64,000 nucleotides of DNA from assembly GCA_964532465.1 (NCBI GenBank), contig CAZHHX010000016.1:1-64000 (forward strand), read 5' to 3'. The stretch's first letter is position 1; each line of letters opens with the position of its first letter. The notes under the pieces are model-generated. The model did not search any database. It saw only the letters and a program-made list of their open reading frames with translations, and was not told the DNA's origin. The position numbers were made by a program, and so were the translations under genes. This DNA is from JAPLKB01 sp964532465 (GTDB lineage Bacteria > Desulfobacterota > Syntrophorhabdia > Syntrophorhabdales > Syntrophorhabdaceae). Positions 8,744 to 17,032 of the stretch are shown here, one piece after another.

Positions 8744-9688
8744 ATGTATATTAACGCAGCCTACCATTATTTACCGGATAAAATAATTCCTAACTCATAT
8801 TATACGGATTTAATCGACTTGTCTGACGAGTGGATTTTTAAAAGATCCGGCATAAAGACAAGAACAAAAGCAGGTGTTGATGAAAACACGAACACAATGT
8901 CGATAGATGCTGTAAAATCCGGAATTGACAGGCTGCCATATGATCTGAAAGAAGTAGACCTTATTGTGGGCGCCACATATACTCCCTACGATACAGTTGC
9001 AACTAATGCTCATGCCATACAAAGTCATTTCGCTATTGCCAGGGCTAAGGCTCTTTCAATTTCTTCAGCGTGTTCATCTTTTCTTAATGCTGTAGAAATA
9101 GTAGAAGGTTATTTTGCTTTAAACAAATCACGTAGAGCGCTTGTTGTTGCTTCAGAACACAATTCCGCTTACAGTGACGACTACGATAAACAATCGGGTT
9201 ATTTATGGGGAGACGGCGCAGGAGCCGCATTCATTACAAAAGATAGGATCTCTGAAGAGGATATCGAGATCATTGACCTTAACACAACAGGACTTGCAGA
9301 TGTCGGAAAGGGTCTCGACGGAGTATATTTAAGACCTAATAAGGGCGGCCTGCAAATGCCTTACGGCAAGGACATCTTTGTCCATGCATGCAAGCACATG
9401 GTTTCTGAAGCTGAAAATATATTAAAAAAGAACGGTTTTACAATGAAAGATATTAAGCATTTCATTCCACATCAGGCTAATGCAAGAATTATCGGTAATG
9501 TCGGCGAAAGCCTTGGTCTACAAAACGGACAGTTGATTACAAATATCAAAGATACAGGGAACACAGGGAGCGCAAGTACAATAATTGCTCTGTCGCAAAA
9601 CTGGCAGAGATTTAAAAAAGGCGAACTGATTGTCATTACAGTTTTTGGTGGCGGGTATTCAAGCGGCGCAATGCTTTTAAGAAAGTAA
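8744..9688 (+). CDS. 3-oxoacyl-ACP synthase III (KAS III) family protein
   Basis: Thiolase-fold condensing enzyme of the FabH group, 314 residues. The catalytic triad is in place: Cys110 in SISSACSSFLNAVE, His243 in HFIPHQANARI and Asn273 in DTGNTGSAS. The glycine-rich FGGGYSSGAMLL is the usual C terminus. FabH condenses acetyl-CoA with malonyl-ACP to start fatty acid synthesis; relatives make secondary metabolites or use other acyl starters, and the sequence does not settle the substrate. No other fab genes are near, which favours an accessory KAS III over the housekeeping enzyme. The ATG at 8744 has no Shine-Dalgarno, while a good promoter and an AGGAG-preceded mini-ORF lie upstream. Confidence 0.85.
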   Translation: MYINAAYHYLPDKIIPNSYYTDLIDLSDEWIFKRSGIKTRTKAGVDENTNTMSIDAVKSGIDRLPYDLKEVDLIVGATYTPYDTVATNAHAIQSHFAIARAKALSISSACSSFLNAVEIVEGYFALNKSRRALVVASEHNSAYSDDYDKQSGYLWGDGAGAAFITKDRISEEDIEIIDLNTTGLADVGKGLDGVYLRPNKGGLQMPYGKDIFVHACKHMVSEAENILKKNGFTMKDIKHFIPHQANARIIGNVGESLGLQNGQLITNIKDTGNTGSASTIIALSQNWQRFKKGELIVITVFGGGYSSGAMLLRK

Positions 9689-9718
9689 TCTTCTTCAACG
9701 TTATCTCTTTCATACAAC

Positions 9719-10702
9719 TCATTTTATCCGCTCCGAACCATTAAAAAGCCTCAGTTCTTCTATGGCGTCAAAAAGTTCCTTACACGTACCCGTCCTGAAG
9801 GCTTTATCGCGAAGCGGCTTCATCCCTGAAAGTCCCCTCGTATACCAGATAAAAAATTTGTGAAAATAACTCGCGCTTTTCTTTTCACCATAATATTGAA
9901 CCAACAGATTAAGATGGCGTTTCATCATTTCAATGCGCTCATTTATATCAGGTTTTTCACAAAACATGCCGTCCTGGAAAAACCGGATTATTTCTCTGAA
10001 TATCCAAGGGTTCCCAAGAGCACCGCGGGCAACAGCTACTCCGTCGCAGCCGGTCTCATTAAACATCTTCCTGATAAATGATAATGATACGCCGTCACCA
10101 CTGGCAATCACAGGTATCTTTAATGCTTCTTTTACATCTTTAATGGTCCGGTAATCGACAGTTCCGCTATAGCCCTGAGTTTTTGTCCTCCCATGGATAA
10201 AAAGTGCGCTGACGCCGGCATCCTCGGCATAGAGCGCCGTTTCCCGTGCATTTATTGAATCATAGTCCCACCCCGACCTGATTTTTACTGTTACCGGAAC
10301 TTTTGAACGGCCAACCAGCAGCTTAAGGATATTTGCCAGTTTTTCCGGTTCCCTGAGAAGCGCTGCCCCTTTGCCGTTCCGCGTAATTTTTGTCGTTGGG
10401 CAGGCAGCATTAAAATCAAGAAGATCAAATTCATACCCATCGAGAACATCAAGTGCCTTTAAAATATGTTCTTCTTTATTTCCCAGCAACTGCACTCCCA
10501 GGGGTCGGTCTTCAGGTACCGAGGAAAGCATTCGTAAAGTTCTTTTATCGTTGTGCGATAAAGCTCTTGCATCAATCATTTCCGTAAATGCCATTGGCGC
10601 ACCAAAGCCCCGTGTGATCAAACGAAAGGATAGATCGCTCACTCCGGCCATAGGGGCAAGAATACAGGGAACAGGAAGTATAATATTACCGATTGCAAGC
10701 AT
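9719..10702 (-). CDS. dusB: tRNA-dihydrouridine synthase, DusB type
   Basis: Flavoenzyme that reduces uridine to dihydrouridine in the D-loop of tRNAs with NADPH through FMN. The 327 residues form a TIM barrel. They start LAPMAGVSDLSFR, continue with GVQLLGNKEEHILKA, and carry the family signature FNAACPTTKITRNGKGAALL with the conserved Cys of the GCP position. Then come VKIRSGWD, FIHGRTKTQGYSG (substrate His/Arg), PVIASGDGVS (FMN phosphate) and GVAVARGALGNPWIF. The signature is usually NxGCPxxK; here AACP replaces GCP. It reads toward the KAS III gene, with the two stop codons 30 nt apart. A tRNA gene lies just upstream of its start on the same strand. Confidence 0.93.
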   Translation of the reverse strand: MLAIGNIILPVPCILAPMAGVSDLSFRLITRGFGAPMAFTEMIDARALSHNDKRTLRMLSSVPEDRPLGVQLLGNKEEHILKALDVLDGYEFDLLDFNAACPTTKITRNGKGAALLREPEKLANILKLLVGRSKVPVTVKIRSGWDYDSINARETALYAEDAGVSALFIHGRTKTQGYSGTVDYRTIKDVKEALKIPVIASGDGVSLSFIRKMFNETGCDGVAVARGALGNPWIFREIIRFFQDGMFCEKPDINERIEMMKRHLNLLVQYYGEKKSASYFHKFFIWYTRGLSGMKPLRDKAFRTGTCKELFDAIEELRLFNGSERIK

Positions 10703-10831
10703 GTCTTATTCTATCTCTCTAACTCTCTAAGTTATAGCTGTCAAATGCTGCGGTTTCCCCGAATGACATAAGCCCTGCTTCATAAAAGTATCCGGGTACA
10801 ATGTTTGCGGTCCGGCGGCAGAAAATAAAAA

Positions 10832-10905
10832 TGCCCCCGGCGTGACTCGAACACACGGCCCACGGATTAGGAATCCGTTGCTCTATCCGCCTGAGCTACG
10901 GGGGC
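10832..10905 (-). tRNA. tRNA-Arg (anticodon CCT)
   Basis: The minus strand folds into a full cloverleaf. A seven-base acceptor stem pairs GCCCCCG with CGGGGGC, with discriminator A at 10832. The D arm reads GCTCAGGCGGATAGAGC, the anticodon stem ACGGA/TCCGT encloses the loop TTCCTAA with anticodon CCT, and the T arm contains GTTCGAGTC. CCA is not encoded. It decodes AGG. tRNA genes are common integration sites, but I see no integrase or direct repeat of its 3' end in the window. Confidence 0.95.
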
Positions 10906-11196
10906 ATTATTTAATCAATGAAAAATGCTGTATGATTCGAAAACATAAATATTTACCCTATCAGGCAAAGCACGGGTAAAATCAAATATATTAAGGTCAT
11001 AAATCATATTTTTAAATACCATATATGGGATTTAATTTAAAGTAAAAAGGGAAGGCGCTGGTAACCCAAGAGTTACATCGGCCATAGTGTATATGCATAT
11101 AATGTTAAAAATACGTCAAATAACCGCCAAAATAATCTTCAAAAATGCTTATTGATAAAATAATGTATTATTTTTTATAAAATATGCAATAAATCC
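10906..11196. other. AT-rich intergenic region before the HU gene
   Basis: About 290 nt of AT-rich sequence between the tRNA and the HU promoter. I see no coding frame with a ribosome binding site and no strong hairpin. The only notable part is a run of A and T at 11160-11190, which may act as an UP-element for the promoter that follows. Confidence 0.4.
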
Positions 11197-11224
11197 TTGA
11201 TTTATCAGGAAAGTATGCTAATAT
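11197..11224 (+). promoter_or_regulatory. Candidate sigma-70 promoter for the HU gene
   Basis: TTGATT at 11197-11202 and TAATAT at 11219-11224 are separated by 16 nt, with an A/T-rich stretch upstream. Transcription from here gives a leader of about 100 nt that contains the hairpin at 11262-11282. Confidence 0.4.
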
Positions 11225-11261
11225 CTTTTGCAGATGGTTATTCCTACAGGGTTTCTCGTAA

Positions 11262-11282
11262 CAGGCAAAGGATACTTGCCTG
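11262..11282 (+). promoter_or_regulatory. Inverted repeat in the HU gene leader
   Basis: CAGGCAA (11262-11268) and TTGCCTG (11276-11282) form a perfect seven-base-pair hairpin with a 7-nt loop, 46 nt before the HU ATG. It could be an operator or a 5'-UTR stabilising stem. It is not followed by a U-tract, so it is not a terminator. Confidence 0.4.
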
Positions 11283-11328
11283 ATAATTATATATATTTTT
11301 ATATACTATACCCAAGGAGGTAGTAAGA

Positions 11329-11679
11329 ATGACCAAAGCAGAAATCGTAGAAAAAGTAGCAGCAGAAATTAAGGTTTCTAAAACAGCTGCAGCAAAGGCT
11401 TTCGCTGTGATTACAGAATCCATCGAACAGGCAATGAAGAAGGGGGATAAGGTAACAATTATCGGGTTCGGAACTTTTTCAGTAGCAGACAGAAAAGCCA
11501 GAAAAGGAAGAAATCCCAGAACAGGCAAAGAGATTAAAATTGCGGCAAAGAAAGTTCCCAAGTTTTCTGCAGGCGCTGCCTTGAAAGCAGCAGTGAGCGG
11601 AAAAGCGGCGGCGGCAAAACCAGCGCCAAAATCAAAAAAGGCTCCGGCAAAACCAGCGCCAAAATCAAAAAAGAAATAA
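11329..11679 (+). CDS. hup: HU-family DNA-binding protein with basic Ala/Pro/Lys tail
   Basis: Nucleoid protein that binds and bends DNA as a dimer. Residues 1-90 are a standard HU/IHF fold: MTKAEIVEKVA, GDKVTIIGFGTFSV, and the DNA-binding arm ARKGRNPRTGKEIKI. Residues 91-116 form an extra tail rich in Ala, Pro and Lys made of a duplicated 11-residue unit (KPAPKSKK). At the DNA level it is a near-perfect 33-nt tandem repeat, starting at 11613 and 11646. Such tails resemble histone H1-like extensions and would add charge-driven DNA compaction. The start is certain: AAGGAGG lies 8 nt before the ATG. A rho-independent terminator follows, so it is monocistronic. Confidence 0.95.
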   Translation: MTKAEIVEKVAAEIKVSKTAAAKAFAVITESIEQAMKKGDKVTIIGFGTFSVADRKARKGRNPRTGKEIKIAAKKVPKFSAGAALKAAVSGKAAAAKPAPKSKKAPAKPAPKSKKK

Positions 11680-11709
11680 ATTACGATTGGAAAGAAATAT
11701 TTAAAATTA

Positions 11710-11738
11710 AGCGGGCTCTTCTTCGGCCCGCTTTTTTT
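11710..11738 (+). terminator. Rho-independent terminator of the HU gene
   Basis: AGCGGGC (11710-11716) pairs perfectly with GCCCGCT (11726-11732) across a 9-nt loop and is followed by a run of seven T. It lies 31 nt after the HU stop codon and 58 nt before the end of the converging benzoyl-CoA reductase operon. Confidence 0.92.
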
Positions 11739-11796
11739 CATAATAAACATTTAACTTGTTTGATAGCTGCAAGGCCTGCTGATAGATAAAGACTTT

Positions 11797-12579
11797 TTAC
11801 TGGAGCTCTGCATTTTCTGCGGCTAAGAGTGCTGCTCCGAGTGCTCCGGTAATGCGGGGTTCGTTCGGAACAAGTATATCGGTCTTGAGCTCTTTTTCTA
11901 TTGCTCTCACCAGACCATTATCTTTCGCGCCTCCGCCAGTTATGGCACAATCCCCGATAAGGCCAAGACGCACAACGAGGTTAATAATCTTTGACGCCAT
12001 TGCCTTATGTACACCGGCAAGGATATCTGCCGGAAGGGCTCCTTCAGCTATGCGCGACACTGCCTCTGATTCGGCAAAAACTGCACAGCCTGTTGTAAAC
12101 TCAACAGGCTTCTCGGATTTAAATGCAATATCTCCGATGTCCTCTATGTTCATATGAAGTATGCGGGCAATTACCTGTATAAATTTTCCGCTTCCACCGG
12201 CACATTTCTCATTTAAAACAAAGTTGGCTACTTTTCCTGCATCATTTAGCCGGATTGCCTTACTGAACTGGGCGCCTATATCAATAAGCGTTCTGACTGA
12301 AGGAAACAAATGAAAAACTCCGACAGCATGGCATGATATGTCCGTAATTGACTGATCGGCAAAATCAACCATTGTCGCTCCATAACCGGTGGCCATTGTA
12401 TAAGATATGTCGCTCACGGCAAGACCGGCTTCTTCAAGAGTAATCTCCCTTATCTTCTCGGCAGTTTCTTTATAGTTCCCACCCGAAGGCATAATTGCAT
12501 ACGACATGATAGCTTTATCCTTGGAAACAACAGCCTTTGAAAAACCGGAACCTATATCAATGCCAAGCACATAAGCCAT
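11797..12579 (-). CDS. bzdQ: BadF/BcrA-type ATPase subunit of benzoyl-CoA reductase (BzdQ/BcrD-like)
   Basis: ASKHA-fold ATPase of the acyl-CoA dehydratase activase family, 260 residues. It shows GIDIGSGFSKAVV (phosphate 1), DIGAQFSKAIRL, EKCAGGSGKF with the bridging-cluster Cys, TTGCAVFAESEAV with the second Cys, and ITGGGAKDNGLV (adenosine). A [4Fe-4S] cluster is held between two such subunits, and ATP hydrolysis drives low-potential electrons into the reductase. It is the last of four genes ordered N-O-P-Q; a second ATPase precedes it. The DIGAQFSK box departs from the canonical DIGGQDSK kept in its partner, so the two subunits are not equivalent. Benzoyl-CoA reductase is favoured over 2-hydroxyacyl-CoA dehydratase, which has a single activator. 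Confidence 0.85.
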   Translation of the reverse strand: MAYVLGIDIGSGFSKAVVSKDKAIMSYAIMPSGGNYKETAEKIREITLEEAGLAVSDISYTMATGYGATMVDFADQSITDISCHAVGVFHLFPSVRTLIDIGAQFSKAIRLNDAGKVANFVLNEKCAGGSGKFIQVIARILHMNIEDIGDIAFKSEKPVEFTTGCAVFAESEAVSRIAEGALPADILAGVHKAMASKIINLVVRLGLIGDCAITGGGAKDNGLVRAIEKELKTDILVPNEPRITGALGAALLAAENAELQ

Positions 12580-12634
12580 TTGAACCTCAGTCCTTGTTGA
12601 TTTAGCTGCGAGCCCCTTCGCCGGTATCCGGCCC

Positions 12635-13477
12635 TCACGAGAAAAACCTGGCTTCCTGTAATCCTGTTGCGCTTCTTTTCAATTTGTCTCCTTTTATAAC
12701 AGCTTTTTCATAAGCCTCTTTTCCGACAATTGCCGCGCCTATTGCGCCTGTAAGCAGAGGTTCGGGGGGAACCAGCACCGGACAACCGAACTTATTTTCC
12801 AATGCTTTCACTAAACCGATGTTTTTTGCCCCACCGCCTGTTATGGCCACATCCGGTGATATTTTAAGTTTATTGGCCATGGAATATATTCTCACGGCAA
12901 TGGCTTCATGGATGCCTGCAATCAGATTGGCAACAGATTCACCGCTTGCAAGCTGAGAAGTTACTTCCTGTTCTGCAAAAACAGTACAGGTATTGCTGAT
13001 AATCGCCGCTTTTTCGGCAGAAAGGGAGAGCCCGCCAAGTTTTTCTAAGGGAACTCCCAGGGCATCGGCAATTACTTCAAGAAACCGCCCTGTTCCGGCA
13101 GCGCATTTGTCATTCATAACAAAGTTGATAACCCTGCCCTCCTTCAGTTTAATGCATTTGCTGTCCTGGCCTCCGATATCTACAATTGTTTCTGCTGTCG
13201 GAAGAAGGCTGTAGAGCCCTTTAGCGTGGCAGGTTATCTCTGTAACCTGTTTGTCCGCAAAGGGAACGTTTATTCTGCCGTAACCCGTTGCAACAACATA
13301 GGCAATATCTCCGAAGACAAGCCCTGCCCTTTTAAGAGCCTCTTCCATTACTTTATTGGCTAATCTGCGGTGTTCAGGGCCTGTGGGCCCGATAACGGAT
13401 GATACAGGGGTATCGTCTACGATAACCACTTTGGTCATCGTAGACCCGATGTCAATTCCTGCAAAGTATTGTTTCAT
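12635..13477 (-). CDS. bzdP: BadF/BcrA-type ATPase subunit of benzoyl-CoA reductase (BzdP/BcrA-like)
   Basis: Second ASKHA ATPase, 280 residues, with all canonical motifs: GIDIGSTMTKVVI, VATGYGR, DIGGQDSKCIKL, NDKCAAGTGRFLE (first cluster Cys), SNTCTVFAEQEV (second cluster Cys) and ITGGGAKNIGLV. It would pair with the downstream 260-residue paralogue to carry a [4Fe-4S] cluster and couple ATP hydrolysis to two one-electron transfers into the benzoyl-CoA-binding subunits. Its length matches the short Bzd-type ATPase rather than the roughly 440-residue BadF/BcrA form. The gaps to its neighbours are 41 and 55 nt on the same strand, consistent with one operon. Confidence 0.87.
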   Translation of the reverse strand: MKQYFAGIDIGSTMTKVVIVDDTPVSSVIGPTGPEHRRLANKVMEEALKRAGLVFGDIAYVVATGYGRINVPFADKQVTEITCHAKGLYSLLPTAETIVDIGGQDSKCIKLKEGRVINFVMNDKCAAGTGRFLEVIADALGVPLEKLGGLSLSAEKAAIISNTCTVFAEQEVTSQLASGESVANLIAGIHEAIAVRIYSMANKLKISPDVAITGGGAKNIGLVKALENKFGCPVLVPPEPLLTGAIGAAIVGKEAYEKAVIKGDKLKRSATGLQEARFFS

Positions 13478-13518
13478 TGCAGCAGATTTCTATGCTTTAT
13501 GCCTGTATTCGGCAAAGC

Positions 13519-14850
13519 TTAATTGCCTTTGCTTTTTGACGTTTCCAGAGCTTCGATGAATGCATCGATCCTGTTGTGTGTATCCGCCTCATTGTAGGAA
13601 CTGATGTCTACTATGTCGCCTTCCATGATAAGAACAGGAATGTCTCTATAGACCTTTCTGAGAATTTCCGCCTGCTGTACGATACCTGCGTGCCAGCTCC
13701 GGCAGGAAAAGGCGGAATGAAAGACTACGCCGTCACATTTATAGTCTTCAATATATTCAATAATACGCTCAACCTTGGGTATGGAACCCGGTCGCTGCCG
13801 CGCCTTGTCATACCAGTGTGTCCAGAATCTCACCCATCTCCATGCAATATGTTCCAGGGGATCATTCGTCTTAGGGAGTTCAAGACGCTCAATTTTCTCG
13901 GCGTTGCGATACGTTGTTTCTGCCGGGAATACAGCGCCCTTGATATTGAAATATTGAAAATCGCCAAGGGCAAACCATGAAGGCAATCCCGCGCCCCAGA
14001 GAATCCGGTATTTTTCTTCATCAGCCACACCCTGTTTCTGCTCTATTTTCTGCTTTAATTCATTATACAGGTCTGTATAAAAATCATAGGCTTCCTGCGT
14101 ACCCAGATTGAATGTGAGGGGGACCATGGTATTCATGGCATCGCCCGTATCCATTGGCGTGGGAATCGCCTTGCGCAGTTCGTAGGTATCAATAAAGATA
14201 TCCCATGTTTTGTCCGTAAGCTCCGTAAGGGCTGAAAGTCTGTCCCAGTCCATCTTCTTGCCGGTATGCTTCTCGCAGAAGCTGACACATGCGCGCAGCT
14301 CTTCTGCAGCATACTTCACGTATATCTTTTCCTGTTCTTTCTGGTCAATATTCGGGTCCCAGGGCGGATAATACATGCTTCCCACAAAGACAGGAACATC
14401 CTGCAAATAATGCTGTGTTGCCTGCGGCCATTTAAATCGCGGATCACACAACTGCTGACCGCTGCCTATAATCATGTCGGGTCTTCCCATGCCGCCCCAA
14501 GGCGCTCCCGGAGGCATTTCGCCGCCCATCTCTTCGCGGAGCATGTCAAAACCGAGGGTACATGTTGCATAGGTACACAATGAACGGGAAAAATTGTCGC
14601 TTTCTGCCTTCTGCAAATATTTTTCTGCATCACGCTTAGCTGCGCATACGCCTGAGAAACTTTCACCCCAGGCCGGCACAATATCCATAGCCCTCATAAT
14701 TTCATCCTGTCCGTCATTGATATAGGCGTAGGCTACCTTTTTTCCTTCTTCTTTGGCTTTAAGAGTTTCAGACATATTTCCACGAACAAATTTCGGAATT
14801 TTTGCTGCTGCCTGGGTTGCAAGTGCTCTTGGTTTTTTATCGTCTGCCAT
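13519..14850 (-). CDS. bzdO: Benzoyl-CoA reductase subunit, HgdB/BcrB family (BzdO-like)
   Basis: 443-residue member of the 2-hydroxyglutaryl-CoA dehydratase D-component family. With BzdN it forms the heterodimer that binds benzoyl-CoA and [4Fe-4S] clusters, where ring reduction to the cyclic diene occurs. Visible features are the N-terminal DGQDEIMRAMDIVPAWGESFSG, cysteine-bearing segments SGVCAAKRD and RSLCTYATCTLGFDML, a mid region VPVFVGSMYYPPWD, and the C-terminal half with VFHSAFSCRSWHAG and VLIMEGDIVD. Length and order (second of four) match BzdO/BcrB. The family also includes lactyl-, phenyllactyl- and hydroxyglutaryl-CoA dehydratases, which lack two distinct ATPases; aryl-CoA reductases for substituted benzoates remain possible. 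Confidence 0.84.
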   Translation of the reverse strand: MADDKKPRALATQAAAKIPKFVRGNMSETLKAKEEGKKVAYAYINDGQDEIMRAMDIVPAWGESFSGVCAAKRDAEKYLQKAESDNFSRSLCTYATCTLGFDMLREEMGGEMPPGAPWGGMGRPDMIIGSGQQLCDPRFKWPQATQHYLQDVPVFVGSMYYPPWDPNIDQKEQEKIYVKYAAEELRACVSFCEKHTGKKMDWDRLSALTELTDKTWDIFIDTYELRKAIPTPMDTGDAMNTMVPLTFNLGTQEAYDFYTDLYNELKQKIEQKQGVADEEKYRILWGAGLPSWFALGDFQYFNIKGAVFPAETTYRNAEKIERLELPKTNDPLEHIAWRWVRFWTHWYDKARQRPGSIPKVERIIEYIEDYKCDGVVFHSAFSCRSWHAGIVQQAEILRKVYRDIPVLIMEGDIVDISSYNEADTHNRIDAFIEALETSKSKGN

Positions 14851-14888
14851 GTGATTACCTCATATGTTTTATTATTCTTTACTAATTA

Positions 14889-16046
14889 TCATGCTATCAT
14901 TTCCAAAAATGCTTCGATTCTGGTCTTTACCCTCGGCAAGGTTGAGGAAGAGTACTCATCTTCAAGGTAAAGGACGGGTACGTCTGTTGATTCTATAAAA
15001 CCCTTCATTGCCGGAACCTCAAAACCGTAGGGATCGCAGAATTTGTATATAAAAAGAACGACGCCGTCCACTTTAAAATCCTTTATATTCTGTTTTATAT
15101 GACCGAATCTTGCCTCCAGATTCTCATGGTAATTGTTGCCTGCAGTAACACAGGTTGTGGGCAGCTTGAGCTTTCTCAAATATCGTTCGGCAATGCCATG
15201 AACCGGATCAGAGGTTATATCAACATCAGTCCAATACATTTTGCTTCCTATTGACAGATCATCCATAACAAGGCTTGCACCGGCGCCCTCGATGGCTTCG
15301 ATAATAGCCGTATCATCAATCTGATCGCCGATAAGCATTATCCTCGACATTTTTTCACCAGCCGCACCGCCTCTCCCGCTGACTTCTTTTATCACACTCG
15401 CAATGAGCGCGCTTGATTCTTCCACAGGCAGACTCATGGCAGCCACAAGAACTTTCATCATCTCAACACCCGATATAAGAGGACAATCTTCTTTTCTGAG
15501 AGAATAGAGATCTCTCATAAGGCGCCTGTTCTCATTGTGGGCTTTAACTGCCTGAACCAGGGCTTCGTCAGTAATACTGCTTCCGGTGAACTTCTCAAGA
15601 GTACTGATAAATATACGCAGAATTGACTTTGTAAACTCTATCGACGGATCATCGGTTACATGGGGATAGTTTAAAAAATGCCAGTACGGCAGATTCAGAT
15701 TGTAGCTCCACACATCATTTGTCCTATCAATACTGTCACACTGATGCGGCAGAACCATGCCGTCAAGAAAGTCATATTTTCCTTTCAATGCAGCGTCAAA
15801 AACATTGCGCACAAAGGGGCAGACTATGGTTTCCATGTGGGCGTCAGCTTTAGTGATTGCCTCAGAAACATTTCCCTTCAACCGAAGCGGCACCATGCCC
15901 GCAGCCGTTATGATTTCAATGGGGGCCAAAGCTGAGAGATAGCCCATAACTTTACCGCCTTCGGCTTTCAGCGTCTTTGCCCTCGATCCATACTGATTGT
16001 AATATTTTTCAGCCGTTGCCAATCCATTTCCGTATTGTTCCGTCAT
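14889..16046 (-). CDS. bzdN: Benzoyl-CoA reductase subunit, HgdB/BcrC family (BzdN-like)
   Basis: 385 residues from the ATG at 16046 (a GTG at 16061 is also in frame but lies on top of the AAGGAG). AAAGGAAAG precedes the chosen ATG. It belongs to the same dehydratase family as its neighbour: GGKVMGYLSALAPIEIITAAG, ETIVCPFVRNVFDAAL, MVLPHQCDSIDR, LIGDQIDDTAIIEAIEGAGA, VVLFIYKFCDPYGFEVP, and the end VPVLYLEDEYSSSTLPR. Cysteines in IVCP, HQCDS and KFCDP are in the positions used for cluster ligation in the family. As first gene it would head the N-O-P-Q operon. No dedicated ferredoxin is adjacent. Confidence 0.85.
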   Translation of the reverse strand: MTEQYGNGLATAEKYYNQYGSRAKTLKAEGGKVMGYLSALAPIEIITAAGMVPLRLKGNVSEAITKADAHMETIVCPFVRNVFDAALKGKYDFLDGMVLPHQCDSIDRTNDVWSYNLNLPYWHFLNYPHVTDDPSIEFTKSILRIFISTLEKFTGSSITDEALVQAVKAHNENRRLMRDLYSLRKEDCPLISGVEMMKVLVAAMSLPVEESSALIASVIKEVSGRGGAAGEKMSRIMLIGDQIDDTAIIEAIEGAGASLVMDDLSIGSKMYWTDVDITSDPVHGIAERYLRKLKLPTTCVTAGNNYHENLEARFGHIKQNIKDFKVDGVVLFIYKFCDPYGFEVPAMKGFIESTDVPVLYLEDEYSSSTLPRVKTRIEAFLEMIA

Positions 16047-16236
16047 ATTCTTTCCTTTCACTCCTTACGCTTTACTTGCAATGATTCAAACATGCAGCAT
16101 AATACCGATAACATTAAAACTTACCTGATATTCAAAAAATCTTGAAACAGTCTTGTCTTAGATGTCTTGAACAAGAGATGTTTTTATCACATTCTCTTTT
16201 TGATTTCAACAGCCTATTAACTCTTGGAGCAAACCG

Positions 16237-17010
16237 TTAAAGATCTGAGAAAGAAGAAAATTGTGGAGATGATTCTATTATACCCCGAAGGAATGCCCGG
16301 ACATTCTTGCCGAGATCAGGTATATAGTAGCCTCCTTCCAGTATGGCAAAAAAATGGGGGTTTGCTTTTACAAACATTTTGCCTGAGTTAAAAAAGTCTT
16401 CTGTAAGAAGCATGGAACCCCAATCATTTATATAAGTATCAAAACCTGCAGAACAGCCTACAATATCGAAATTTCCGGCGTCTTTCAGGGCTTCTTCAAG
16501 ATCGGCAATAAAATCCTCCCTCCTGTTGGAGTCAATATTTCTGAAGGAGATACGATTATCCTCATTTACAATATCTTCAGTGCCATTGCCATAATGAAGA
16601 TCAATATCAACAACAAGAGCTTTTTTAACAAGTCCCTGGGAAAGGAGTTTCTTGATTGCTATTGCCATGTTGTTAAAAAAACAGAATCCGCCGTTGAAGT
16701 TAGCGCCCGCGTGATGGCCAGGTGGCCTGATAAGGGCGAATGACGGTCTTTCAAGACCGATTTCAGCGGCGCGAATCGCTCCTCCGGCAGCTTTCAGGGC
16801 AACTTTATATACTGTACTGTTTTTCTGTACCAATTTTATTATGGAATCACTATGGCAAAGGGAAAGATCATTGACACTGCACGGCTTCGGTTCAATGAAT
16901 TCGACAATATCGCTGATTCCTGGGACAACCACGCCTACCCTGTCGGGGTTTTCGCAATCTACTGTCGGATAATCTATAAGAAAATCATCACTGTACAGTG
17001 TCGGTATCAT
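16237..17010 (-). CDS. Histone deacetylase/AcuC-like zinc amidohydrolase
   Basis: Arginase/deacetylase-fold hydrolase that would remove acyl groups from lysine or polyamine substrates. The zinc site and catalytic motifs are complete: LIRPPGHHAG (tandem His), GFCFFNNMAIA, VVDIDLHYGNGTEDI (Asp and His ligands), GFDTYINDWGS (third ligand Asp) and LEGGYYIPDLG (catalytic Tyr). The frame is open to an ATG at 17067 that would overlap the upstream gene. GGGAGGG located 6 nt before the ATG at 17010 argues for the shorter 257-residue protein. It follows a methyltransferase gene by 22 nt and may share its mRNA. Bacterial members include acetoin-utilisation AcuC and acetylpolyamine hydrolases; the substrate is unknown. 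Confidence 0.86.
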   Translation of the reverse strand: MIPTLYSDDFLIDYPTVDCENPDRVGVVVPGISDIVEFIEPKPCSVNDLSLCHSDSIIKLVQKNSTVYKVALKAAGGAIRAAEIGLERPSFALIRPPGHHAGANFNGGFCFFNNMAIAIKKLLSQGLVKKALVVDIDLHYGNGTEDIVNEDNRISFRNIDSNRREDFIADLEEALKDAGNFDIVGCSAGFDTYINDWGSMLLTEDFFNSGKMFVKANPHFFAILEGGYYIPDLGKNVRAFLRGIIESSPQFSSFSDL

Positions 17011-17032
17011 AGCAACCCTCCCAAATATGTTG

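Noticed and set aside
10832..10905. tRNA-Arg as an integration site of a genomic island
   Set aside because: No integrase and no repeated tRNA 3' end found in the window.
11797..16046. 2-hydroxyacyl-CoA dehydratase operon as an alternative
   Set aside because: Those systems have one activator; two distinct ATPase subunits and the N-O-P-Q order favour benzoyl-CoA reductase, although a phylogeny would be decisive.
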